Positions 7,044-16,300 of a DNA stretch of 64,000 bases are shown piece after piece. The position numbers and the translations under genes were made by a program. The notes beneath the pieces were generated by a model. It saw nothing but the letters and a program-made list of their open reading frames with translations. It ran no database searches and had not been told where the DNA came from. Within the stretch, counting starts at the first letter, position 1. Each line of letters starts with the position of its first letter. This stretch comes from Thermoactinospora rubra. GTDB lineage: Bacteria; Actinomycetota; Actinomycetes; Streptosporangiales; Streptosporangiaceae. The stretch is from contig NZ_MSZZ01000005.1 in the NCBI RefSeq assembly GCF_002093975.1, positions 310,001-374,000 on the forward strand. The letters are read 5' to 3'.

Positions 7044-9320
7044 TCAGAGACCCTCCCAGGAGCTGGTGAGCCAGGCCAGGTCGGCTTCGTGACGATCGCG
7101 GGCGCGCCGTTCCCGCTCGAACAGTTCCCGGGTCTTGGTCAGGACCAGGGTGTACGGCCTGCCCTGCCGCCTGGTCTGGTGGCTGACCGGCAGTTCGGCC
7201 ATGTCGATGCGGGAGTGGATGTGGCGTCGCCTGTCCTGGGCGAGCGGCCAGTCCAGGGTGCGCCGGCCCGGGTCGCGCAGGAAGGCGCCGAGGAGCGTGC
7301 AGAGTTCGCAGGAGCATCCGCCGGGCAGTTCGATGGACCAGTCGTCGTCGGCCCGCCGGGGCCGGTCGAGGATGGCACGCAGGCGCGCGGCGCAGCCGAT
7401 GGCGAGCCGGTTGAGCGCGGGGAGCGGCCCGGTCGACCGCAGCACGGCCATGACCAGCACGACCGTCTGGTCGCCGCCGGACCTGCCGAGTGAGACGGCC
7501 TCATCCAGCACCGAGGTGGTCCCGATCCGGGCGGCCGCGGTCAGGACGCCGGCGAGCGGCCGGCCCATGCCGGTCAGCCACTGTTCCAGACGTCCGGTGG
7601 ACGGCTGTGTCAGGGACGGACGGATCTGGCTGGCCAGCCACGTCCAGGACAGCTCGACCACGCGGTGCGCGATGCCCGCAGCCCCGGCCTGGAGCAGCGA
7701 CGCGCACAGCGCCGGTAGCCCGGGGAGCCACTCCAGCAGGTCGGGGGCGTAGCCGCTCTGCGGCCACGATGCGGACCAGCCGCGCAGCAGCCCGGTGGTC
7801 CAGGCGTCGCCGTAGCGGGCGGCCAGCTCGGCCAGGGCCCGGGCGTGGCCGGGCGTGAGCCGTTCCAGAGGGAAGGGCCGCAGCAGCAGCTCAGCGGTCT
7901 CCACCTCCTCCAGCCCGCCGGCGACGATGAGCGCCTTGCCGAGCAACTCGCTCTGGGGGCCGGACAGGACGACGGTGCGCCAGAACGGCTCCAGCGACCG
8001 CGACGCCTGCCGCGCTTCGTCCAGCTGCCCGGCGGCGATCATCTCGGCGAGGCGGTCGAGGGCCCACAGCGGGGAGGCCTCGGCCCGGGTGGCGAAGCCG
8101 AGCCGCCGCGGGGTGATGACCACAGCGGCCCGGCGGTACCAGCGGTCCAAGGTGTTGCCGTAGTTGCCCATGTAGCCCTCGTACTGCGACTCGTAGGGCG
8201 TCAGGTCACGCGTCGCGGTCGTCGCGGCCACCTCCTCATCGGCGATGGACAAGGAGATCTCCTCGAAGCGGTCACCGTCGGGGGAGATCCAGTGGGAGAG
8301 CGTGATGGCGGATTCGATCAGATCCTGCACGACGTACTCACCGTCGGCCTCACCCGCCTCCTCATCCTCTTCCTCGTCGTATCGGTAGTCCCAGTCCTCG
8401 TCCTCCTCATAGGCGTCCCAGGTCTCCTGAATCTCCGCGAGGGCCAGCGTCACGTCGCAGTCGGCGAGGCCGGCCGCCATCCGTAGCAGCGCCGCCCGGT
8501 CGGCGTCGGCGCCCTTCAGCCGGGACCAGCTGAGCCCGCGGGCGGTGTACTCGTGATCGAGTAGATAGGCCAGGCGCAGCGGCGGAGCCGCCGGGCGGTA
8601 GCCGTAGCGCGGCGTGATCGGCGTGGTGAAGTGCTCCCGCAGACAGGTCGCGAGTTCGGCGGCCAGGCTCTCCTCGACCGTTGTATCGCTCTCCCCCGTG
8701 AGGAGCAGGTTGTAGGTGAGGGTGATCCGGTGCCCGGTTTTGACCGGGAGGACCTGATGGCGGCAGTCGGCGTAGAAGGCGACCAGCGACACCGCGACGT
8801 TTGAACCCCGATACTCCATGGTCTCACCCCGGTGCTCGACGACGAGCTCACCGCCGGTGTGGTCGGAGGGCAGCGTCACCACCAGGGTCGCGACCATGGC
8901 GTCGTCCTTCTCCGAATCCTGGTGGGTGACGAAGAACTGGCCGGTCTCATAGAGCAGCATCGAGTGCAGTTCCGGCGTGAGCGCATGGCCGGGCGGCAGT
9001 CCCAGCTCTTCACGCAACCGATCGAGCACGATCGCGAAGCGCTCGCTCCACCGGATGTGCACCAGATCTGTGGGGATCTCCCAGGTGTCGCGGACCCGCG
9101 GGTCGGTCAGTGTCTGTTCGCCGCGGCCGAACCGCGCCTGGCGGCCCAGCTCACGCAGTTGTCCAGCTTGCTCCACGGAGACAGGGAAACGGAGCGGCCC
9201 GATCCCGTCGACCGTCACGGACAGATCGGTCTTGCCGAGCTTGCGGTAGGCACTCGGCGCGGCGGGTTCCGCCAGGGCGCCGAGCAGTTCGGCAAGTCGT
9301 TCGCGCGCGGTTCCGGTCAC
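7044..9320 (-). CDS. Large 2-oxoglutarate/Fe(II) oxygenase-like protein
   Basis: About 758 residues from a GTG preceded at about 11 bases by GGAAAGGG. The longer frame begins at 9377. The N-terminal 240 residues have the prolyl 4-hydroxylase-like double-stranded beta-helix signature: ETGQFFVTHQDSEKDD (the HxD metal pair), a glycine-rich TGGELVVEHRGE strand, and CRHQVLPVKTGHRITLTYNL with the distal His and the Arg that binds 2-oxoglutarate. A very acidic stretch near residues 290-320 (DEEEDEEAGE) separates this from a long helical C-terminus with alpha-solenoid character. Known relatives hydroxylate protein side chains, so a protein target is likely. It is divergent from the defence operon and shares its 290-bp intergenic region. 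Confidence 0.75.
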   Translation of the reverse strand: MTGTARERLAELLGALAEPAAPSAYRKLGKTDLSVTVDGIGPLRFPVSVEQAGQLRELGRQARFGRGEQTLTDPRVRDTWEIPTDLVHIRWSERFAIVLDRLREELGLPPGHALTPELHSMLLYETGQFFVTHQDSEKDDAMVATLVVTLPSDHTGGELVVEHRGETMEYRGSNVAVSLVAFYADCRHQVLPVKTGHRITLTYNLLLTGESDTTVEESLAAELATCLREHFTTPITPRYGYRPAAPPLRLAYLLDHEYTARGLSWSRLKGADADRAALLRMAAGLADCDVTLALAEIQETWDAYEEDEDWDYRYDEEEDEEAGEADGEYVVQDLIESAITLSHWISPDGDRFEEISLSIADEEVAATTATRDLTPYESQYEGYMGNYGNTLDRWYRRAAVVITPRRLGFATRAEASPLWALDRLAEMIAAGQLDEARQASRSLEPFWRTVVLSGPQSELLGKALIVAGGLEEVETAELLLRPFPLERLTPGHARALAELAARYGDAWTTGLLRGWSASWPQSGYAPDLLEWLPGLPALCASLLQAGAAGIAHRVVELSWTWLASQIRPSLTQPSTGRLEQWLTGMGRPLAGVLTAAARIGTTSVLDEAVSLGRSGGDQTVVLVMAVLRSTGPLPALNRLAIGCAARLRAILDRPRRADDDWSIELPGGCSCELCTLLGAFLRDPGRRTLDWPLAQDRRRHIHSRIDMAELPVSHQTRRQGRPYTLVLTKTRELFERERRARDRHEADLAWLTSSWEGL

Positions 9321-9506
9321 GACAGGATCAACCCTTTCCAGCTGATGTCCGAAGCGCTGATTGTACGGCGGCGCCACGCGCCCAAGCCGAAATCGCCGTG
9401 CCGGTGGGGGCGCGAATCAGCGTCTCCCGTCGTGCTCGCCTGTACGACCGCCTCCAGCGGCTCGATCACCGGCTTCAGACCGAGGACCGTGAGCACGAGA
9501 CGACCC

Positions 9507-9520
9507 GGATTCATGAATCC
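9507..9520. promoter_or_regulatory. 14-bp palindrome in the divergent promoter region
   Basis: GGATTCATGAATCC is a perfect palindrome, followed at once by a second partial half-site (GATTCAC). It is centred in the 293-bp gap between the leftward oxygenase gene and the rightward kinase/helicase operon, which is where an operator for either unit would sit. The remainder of the gap is lower in G+C than the coding sequence and shows no other ORF. Confidence 0.5.
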
Positions 9521-9613
9521 GATTCACAGACAAATCCGTATGGACGTGGTGAGTCGGACGGGCTAAGGTTTCGGCGTGGCTGGAGTGACGGGTGGCCACA
9601 TTCCCTGAGGCAG

Positions 9614-10621
9614 GTGCGTGTGGAGTCCTTGGACCGCTCCGATCCCCGGCGGATCGGCCCCATCTCGTTGCGCGGACGACTCGGGTTCGGGGGCATGGGC
9701 CGGGTCTACTACGGCGTAACCGACGATCACGAAGCGGTGGCGGTCAAGGTCATCCGGGAGGATCTCGTCGCCCGTCCCGAAGTGCGGGCCCGCTTCGCCC
9801 GGGAGACCGAGGCGCTGCGCACCGTCCAGGGCCCGCACATCGCCGCGCTCGTCGACGCCTCCGACGAGACCGAGGAACGGCCGTGGCTCGCCGTCGAGTT
9901 CGTCCGGGGCCTGACGCTCAAGGAGTTCGTCGAGAGCCGGGGCCCGCTCGACGAGCCTCTGGCCGCCGCGCTCGGAACGGTGCTCGCCGGAGCGTTGAGG
10001 GACATCCACGCCATGGGCTGGCTCCACCGCGACCTCAAGCCCGCCAACGTCATCCTCGGCCCCGACGGGCCGAAGGTCATCGACCTCGGCCTGGTCGCCT
10101 TCGCCGAGGGCCCGACCGAGCTGACCACGACGGAGTCCACCCTCGGCACCCCGGCCTGCATGTCACCCGAGCAGGCCAACACCCCCAAGCAGATCACCTC
10201 GGCGTCGGACGTCTACTCGCTCGGCGCCACCTTGCTGTTCGCGCTGACCAGGCACTACCCCTACGACGGCGCCACGGTGGCCCAGATGTTCATGAACATC
10301 GTGAGCGCCGACAAGGCCCCCAACCTCGACGGTCTGCCCGACACCACCCGGCCGTTGATCGAGCGCATGCTCGCGCACGATCCGGCCGCGCGGCCCACCG
10401 TCGCCCAGGTGCTGGAACGGCTCGCGCCGCTGTGCGGACCGGCCGGCCTGAAACGGCTGGTCGAAGCCACATACGTGGTCCGCGACACCGATCCCGGCGA
10501 CGTCGCCCCGCCGCCGAGGCCGCCGCGGAAGGATCTGTCCGAGATCGTCGTCCCCGGTTCGGTCGTCGCCCGGCTGGCCGACCGCCTGCGTTCCGCCTAC
10601 TCCGCCAAGCCCGTTCTGTAG
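9614..10621 (+). CDS. Cytosolic Ser/Thr protein kinase (first gene of defence operon)
   Basis: A 335-residue Hanks-type kinase with no membrane segment. Visible motifs are the glycine loop GRLGFGGMGRVYYG, the Lys strand EAVAVKVI, the catalytic loop HRDLKPANVIL, a DLG in place of DFG (KVIDLGLVAF), GTPACMSPEQ, and the alpha-F Asp in SDVYSLGATLLFAL. A 60-residue Pro-rich tail follows. The start is GTG 9614 or 9620 after GAGG. A TAGGAG at its stop supplies the ribosome binding site for the helicase gene 11 bases on, so the two are in one operon. Kinases head Pgl-type phage resistance loci (PglW), where phosphorylation is thought to regulate the partner methylase. A similar sensing or control role is an inference here. 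Confidence 0.85.
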   Translation: MRVESLDRSDPRRIGPISLRGRLGFGGMGRVYYGVTDDHEAVAVKVIREDLVARPEVRARFARETEALRTVQGPHIAALVDASDETEERPWLAVEFVRGLTLKEFVESRGPLDEPLAAALGTVLAGALRDIHAMGWLHRDLKPANVILGPDGPKVIDLGLVAFAEGPTELTTTESTLGTPACMSPEQANTPKQITSASDVYSLGATLLFALTRHYPYDGATVAQMFMNIVSADKAPNLDGLPDTTRPLIERMLAHDPAARPTVAQVLERLAPLCGPAGLKRLVEATYVVRDTDPGDVAPPPRPPRKDLSEIVVPGSVVARLADRLRSAYSAKPVL

Positions 10622-10632
10622 GAGCCGAACCT

Positions 10633-13374
10633 GTGAGCGAGACCGCCTTCCCGCCCGGAGCCCGGATCGAGGTCCGCGACGCCGAGTGGATCGTCCGCAC
10701 CTGCGCCAAAACCGCGCACGACGGCTACAAGATCACGGCAGTCGGCGCCTCGGAGTTCGTCCGCGACGAGCAGGCGGTCTTCTTCACCGCGCTCGACACG
10801 GTGAGCCTGCTCAAACCCGAGGAGACCGTCCTGGAGCAGGACGGCACCTCCCGCTTCGCCCAGAGCCGGCTCTTCCTGGAGGCCGTGCTCCGCCGCACAC
10901 CCTTGCCGCAGACCGAGAAGGGCCTGGCGCTGGCCGACCGGTTCCTCCTCGACCCGCTGCCCTACCAGCAGCGGCCGGCCGAGCTCGCGCTCAAGGGACT
11001 GCGTCCGCGCATCCTCATCGCCGACGTGGTGGGCCTGGGCAAGACCCTGGAGATCGGCCTGATCCTGGCCGAGCTGATCAGGCGCGGCCGCGGCGAGCGC
11101 ATCCTGGTCGTCACCCCGCAGCAGGTCCTGGAGCAGTTCCAGCACGAACTGTGGACCAGGTTCGCGATCCCGTTGATCCGGCTCGACTCGGTGGGCGTCG
11201 AACGCATCCAGCGCGAGATCCCGGCCGGCCGCAACCCCTTCACCTACTACAAGCGCATCATCATCTCCATCGACACGCTCAAGAACGCCGGCAAGTACGG
11301 CCAGCACCTGGAGAAGCTGCACTGGGACGCGGTCGTCATCGACGAGTCGCACAACCTCATGGGCGAATCCACCGCCCGCAACAAGCTCGCCAAGCTGCTG
11401 GCCCGCCAGACCGACGCGCTCCTGCTGGCCAGCGCCACGCCGCACAACGGCAACAGCGAGTCGTTCGCCGAGCTCATCCGCATGCTCGACCCGGCGGCGA
11501 TCGCCGACGACAGCCGCTATGAGGCCAAGGACATCGACCACCTCTACATCCGCCGCACCAAGATCAGCCCAGAGGTCCGCGACCAGATGGGCGGCAAGTG
11601 GCCCGACCGTGGCCCGTCCGTCTCGGTCAGGTGTACGGCCACGCCCGCCGAAGAGCGGATCTTCGAGGAGCTCACGCACGTCTGGCTCGCCGGTGACCGG
11701 CGCGCCGGCGGCCCGGTCGTCGCCTCCGCCAACCGCCTGTTCCCCTACACCCTGCTCAAGGCGTTCCTCTCCAGCCCGGTGGCGCTGGCCAAGACCGTGG
11801 CCAACCGGCTCAGGAACGCCACGGAGCAACGCGAGATCGACGCCCTCAAGACCCTCCAGCGCCTGGCCGCCCAGGTGGCGGAGCCCGCCAAGCTCACCGC
11901 CCTGGTCGGCGAGCTCGACGCGATCGACCTGAGGAAGAACCGGGTCGTGGTCTTCTCCGAGAGCGTCGAGACGGTCAGATGGCTGAAGGAGGTCCTGCCC
12001 GAGCGGCTGGGGCTCAAGGACGACGCCGTGGACATGATGCTCGGCAACGGCATGTCCGACCAGCAACAACAGAAGATCATCGAGGCGTTCGGCCTGGCCG
12101 ACAGCCCGGTCCGGCTCCTGGTCACCACCGACGTCACCAGCGAGGGCGTCAACCTGCACCGGGAGTGCCACCACCTGATCCACTACGACGTGCCGTGGAG
12201 CCTCATCCGCATCGAGCAGCGCAACGGCCGCATCGACCGCTACGGCCAGCAACACCAGCCGCAGTTCAAGGCGCTCATCCTCACCTCCGGCGTCGAGGGC
12301 GCCAAGGACGACCGGACCGTGGCGGAGAAGCTCCTGCAGAAGGAGGAGATCGCCCACCGCACCCTCGGCACGGCGGAGGCGGTCATGGGCCAGTACCGCG
12401 CGGAACGTGAGGAACGCCGCCTCATCCAGGACCTCCTCGACGGCAAGCCGGTCGAGGAGACGATCGGCCTCCCGGTCGACGACTTCCTGGCCGACCTGCT
12501 CGGTCAGGTCGGCGCCGAACCGGCGAATCCCGACCCGCTGCGGGCGGACGTGCCACGGCTGTTCGACAGCACCGAGGCCTTCGTCAAAGAGGCCGTCACC
12601 ACCCTGGGCCTGCTGCCGGACCTGGAGGACGACGGCGAGCTGATGGCCTTCACCCCGCCGCCGGACCTGGTCCACCGCCTGTCCGCGCTGCCGTCCGACT
12701 ACCTGCGCACCCACGACGTGCGCAAGCGCATGAAGGTCACCTTCGACCGGGCTCTCGCGCAGCGCAAGCTCGCCGAGGCCCGCCGTACCAAGACCATGTG
12801 GCCGGAGATCGCCTACCTGTCGGACCTGCACCCGCTGGTCGAGTGGGTCACCGACAAGGTCCTGGTACGGCTCGGCCGGCAGAAGGCGCCGGCCGTCACC
12901 GCCAAGGTCGACGAGCCGATCTTCCTCATCCAGGGCATGTACTCCAACGACCTCGGCCGGGCGACCGTCGTGGAGTGGATGGCGGTCACCGACGACGGGG
13001 TCCTGCCCGAGCGGATGACCGACGTGCTCGCCAGGGCCGAGGTCGGCCCGCGGATGACCAACACCGGCAAGCCCGTCGACCTGCGACCTCTCCAGGCCCG
13101 GCTGCCCGGCGCGGTCGCGATGGCACGCGAGCACCTGGAGGCCCGTCGCGCCGACTACGACGCCCAGGTCGTCGCCCCGCTCGACCGCTACCGCGAGCAC
13201 CTGCAGTCCTGGCGGCAGCTCACGCTCGACGGCGTGCACGTCTCCCAGCGCACCCGCAAGGAGCAGCGGGTGCGCGACGTCGTCGAGCGGCAGCAGCGGT
13301 TGCTCGACTCCATGAAGACCACCGGTGAGCCGCTGCTGCGCGTCCTCGCCGTCCTCGTCCCCCGGGAGGCGTGA
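10633..13374 (+). CDS. SNF2/RapA-type helicase, DrmD-like
   Basis: A 913-residue helicase. Motif I is DVVGLGKTLEIGLILAEL (about residue 130), motif II VVIDESHNL (about 236) and motif III LLASATPHNG. The C-terminal lobe has TSEGVNLHRECHHLIHYD and IEQRNGRIDRYGQQ (motif VI). A long C-terminal extension after about residue 600 carries no catalytic motif. The order and the Q/DESH/NGRIDR pattern match the DrmD SNF2-like protein of class 1 DISARM, which is likewise followed by an adenine methylase. The start GTG has GGAG eight bases upstream, and the stop overlaps the methylase start (TGATG). It is expected to translocate on duplex DNA and act with the downstream proteins. Confidence 0.85.
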   Translation: MSETAFPPGARIEVRDAEWIVRTCAKTAHDGYKITAVGASEFVRDEQAVFFTALDTVSLLKPEETVLEQDGTSRFAQSRLFLEAVLRRTPLPQTEKGLALADRFLLDPLPYQQRPAELALKGLRPRILIADVVGLGKTLEIGLILAELIRRGRGERILVVTPQQVLEQFQHELWTRFAIPLIRLDSVGVERIQREIPAGRNPFTYYKRIIISIDTLKNAGKYGQHLEKLHWDAVVIDESHNLMGESTARNKLAKLLARQTDALLLASATPHNGNSESFAELIRMLDPAAIADDSRYEAKDIDHLYIRRTKISPEVRDQMGGKWPDRGPSVSVRCTATPAEERIFEELTHVWLAGDRRAGGPVVASANRLFPYTLLKAFLSSPVALAKTVANRLRNATEQREIDALKTLQRLAAQVAEPAKLTALVGELDAIDLRKNRVVVFSESVETVRWLKEVLPERLGLKDDAVDMMLGNGMSDQQQQKIIEAFGLADSPVRLLVTTDVTSEGVNLHRECHHLIHYDVPWSLIRIEQRNGRIDRYGQQHQPQFKALILTSGVEGAKDDRTVAEKLLQKEEIAHRTLGTAEAVMGQYRAEREERRLIQDLLDGKPVEETIGLPVDDFLADLLGQVGAEPANPDPLRADVPRLFDSTEAFVKEAVTTLGLLPDLEDDGELMAFTPPPDLVHRLSALPSDYLRTHDVRKRMKVTFDRALAQRKLAEARRTKTMWPEIAYLSDLHPLVEWVTDKVLVRLGRQKAPAVTAKVDEPIFLIQGMYSNDLGRATVVEWMAVTDDGVLPERMTDVLARAEVGPRMTNTGKPVDLRPLQARLPGAVAMAREHLEARRADYDAQVVAPLDRYREHLQSWRQLTLDGVHVSQRTRKEQRVRDVVERQQRLLDSMKTTGEPLLRVLAVLVPREA

Positions 13375-16300
13375 TGAGACTCGACTCGCTGGTCAACCGC
13401 GGAGACTACTTCTCGGCTCACTACCTGGCCGAGGTGCTGCCCAAGGATCTGAAGAAGAAGGACGGCCTGTTCGCCCGCTGGAGCGAGCAGGAGAAGGAGG
13501 GCCGGGTCACGCCCCGGCGAGGGCTCCGCGCGTTCGGCAAGCCGTACTTCGCCGAACGGCCGTTCTTCGCCGACATGGACCTGCGGCTGCGCGAGGGCGA
13601 GGTTCCCGACGATCTCCCCGAGTGGCGCAAGCGGCTCGGTGAGCTGCACATCGAGCTGCTCAGGGCGCTCGGCTACGCGGCGGTGCCACGCGAGATCACC
13701 GTCGAGCGGGCGGACAAGGACCACCCGGTCCAGGTCGCCTACGCCGACGAGCACCTGGTGGCGATCGAGTGCGGCTGGGCCGCCGAGGTCGACGCCGGGC
13801 TGGAGGCCCGCCTGCTCCACCCGGTCCAGCTCGACAACCGCGAGCGGATCGACGACGGCACCAAGCTCGCCTCCTGGCTGTTCTCCCACAAAGAGTCGCT
13901 GCGCTATGTGCTGCTGCTGGCGGGCGGCGTCGTGGTGCTCGCCGACCGGGCGACCTGGGGTGAGGGCCGCTACCTCGCGGTCAGCCTCGACGTCGCCCTG
14001 GGCCGCAACGACGCCGAGGAGCTGGGAGTCATCGCCGCGCTGTTCGGCGCCGACTCCCTGCTGCCGCCCGCCGAGGGCGGCAGCGAGCCGCTCACCGAGC
14101 TGCTGGCCAACTCCCGCAACCACGCCGTCGGCGTCTCCAAGGAACTGCGCGACGGGCTCAAGGAATCCGTCGAGCTCATCGCCAACGAGGTGCTGCGGCG
14201 CATGCGCGAGCAGGGCGTGCGGCCCGGCGACATCATGGAGCCGCGCGCGCTCGCCAAGGAGCTGGGCCGCGAGGCGCTGCGCTACCTCTACCGCATCCTG
14301 TTCCTCCTGTACGCCGAGGCCCGCCCCGAGCTCGGCATCCTCCCCACCGACGACGCCGACTACACGCTCGGCTACAGCCTGTCGCGCCTGGGCGACCTCG
14401 TGGTGCGCGACCTGGCCGGCGAGGAGGCACGCAACGGCTTCCACCTGCACGAGTCGCTCGACCTGCTGTTCCGCATGGTCAACGAGGGCCACCGGCCCCG
14501 GACCGGCGAGGAGGCCTCGGAGGAGGAGGGCCTGCACTTCGAGCCGCTCAAGTCGGCCCTGTTCGACCCGTCCGCCATCATGCTCATCCGCCGCGACCTG
14601 CCCGTCGACGACGACACCGGCCGCGTGATCGACACCCGGCTCCGCAACGAGACCCTCTACAAGGTGCTGCGCCTGCTCATGCTCACCAAGGGGCGCGGCA
14701 GGGAGCGCGGCGGCTTCATCTCCTACGCCCAGCTCGGCATCAACCAGCTCGGCGCGGTGTACGAGGGGCTGATGTCCTACACCGGCTTCATCGCCGACCA
14801 GGACCTCTACGAGGTCGCCAAGGGCGGCGACCCCAAGGACGGCTCCTGGATGGTTCCCGCCTCCAGGATCGACGCCTACCCGAGCGACACCGTCGTCCGC
14901 GACCCGCGCGATCCGGGGGCGTTCAAGCGGTACGCCGCCGGAAGCTTCGTCTACCGCCTCGCCGGGCGCGACCGGGAAACCAGCGCCTCCTACTACACGC
15001 CCGAGTCGTTGACCCGCGTCACCGTGCAGCTGGCCCTGCAGTACCGGCTCACTCCCGAGACCACCGCCCGCGACATCCTGTCGTGGCGGATCTGCGAGCC
15101 CGCCCTCGGCTCCGGCGCGTTCCTGAACGAGGCCGTCAACCAGGTGGCCGAGCTGTACCTGAAGCGCCGCCAGAAGGAGCTCGGCGTCGAGATCGCCCCC
15201 GAGGACCACGAGCAGGAGCTGCAGAAGGCCAAGGCCTACATCGCCCTGCACAACTCCTACGGCGTCGACCTCAACGAGACCGCCATCGAGCTGGCCGAGG
15301 TCTCGCTGTGGCTCAACGTGATGCACCGCGGTCTGCAAGCCCCCTGGTTCGGGCTCCACCTGCGGCGCGGCAACTCCCTCGTGGGCGCCGGGCGCAAGGT
15401 GTACGGCGCGCACCAGCTCACCAAGGGCGAGTGGCTGAAGACCGCCCCCGAGGAACTGCCGTTCTCCGCCGGGCCGCTGCCGTCCGGGAAGGTCCACCAC
15501 TTCCTGCTGCCCGCCGACGGCTGGGGCGCGGTCGCCGACGCCAAGGAGGCCAAGGCCCTCGCTCCCGACCAGGCCAAGGCCCTGGCCACCTGGCGCAAGG
15601 GCATCAGGAAGGCCGTCTCCGACAAGAAATCCGGCAAGAGGCCCTCCCAGCTCCAGCGGCTCCAGGCGCTCGCGGCGCGGGCCGAGTACCTGTGGGACCT
15701 CGTCGTGCAGCGGCTCGCCATCTCCGAGCGGGAGATCAGCCGCAAGATCGACGTGTGGGGCGCCGACTGGATCGACCAGCCCGAGGTCGCCGTGCCCAAG
15801 GAGAAGGTCCTGGAGGACCTGACCTCGCCCGGCACGCCGTACTGGCGGCTCAAGAAGGTCATGGACGCCTGGTGCGCGCTGTGGTTCTGGCCGCTGGACA
15901 AGGTCGGGCTGCTGGATGGGACCGACCCGGTGTATCCGGCGGCGGCCGAGCTGGAGAGCGTGGTCCTCGCCGAGTCTGCTCCGGTACGGCAGGCGTATGT
16001 GTCGGAGAGCCTGTTCGGCGACGAGGCCAAGGTGGTCACCGGAGGCGGTTCCCGGTTCAAGCCGAAGCCGCCGCGTGCCGTCGAGCCGGTCCGCACGGTC
16101 ATCCCGCTCAAGTCGCTGGACGACTGGATCGACTTCGCCGAGGCCGTGCTCGGCCGGGCCGACGTGCCCGAGGACTCGCTCGTCGCCCACTTCTCGACGC
16201 TGGCCGACCTGGAGAGCTACGAGGACCAGCTTCCGGCGTGGATGGGCATGGACTCGGAGTTCAAGCTCGCCGAGCGTTTTCCGTGGCTGGCGGTTGCGGA

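Noticed and set aside
9592-10632. Extension of the helicase frame upstream into the kinase gene
   Set aside because: The upstream 347 codons are a +1 shadow of the kinase. GTG 10633 has GGAG at eight bases and homology starts there.
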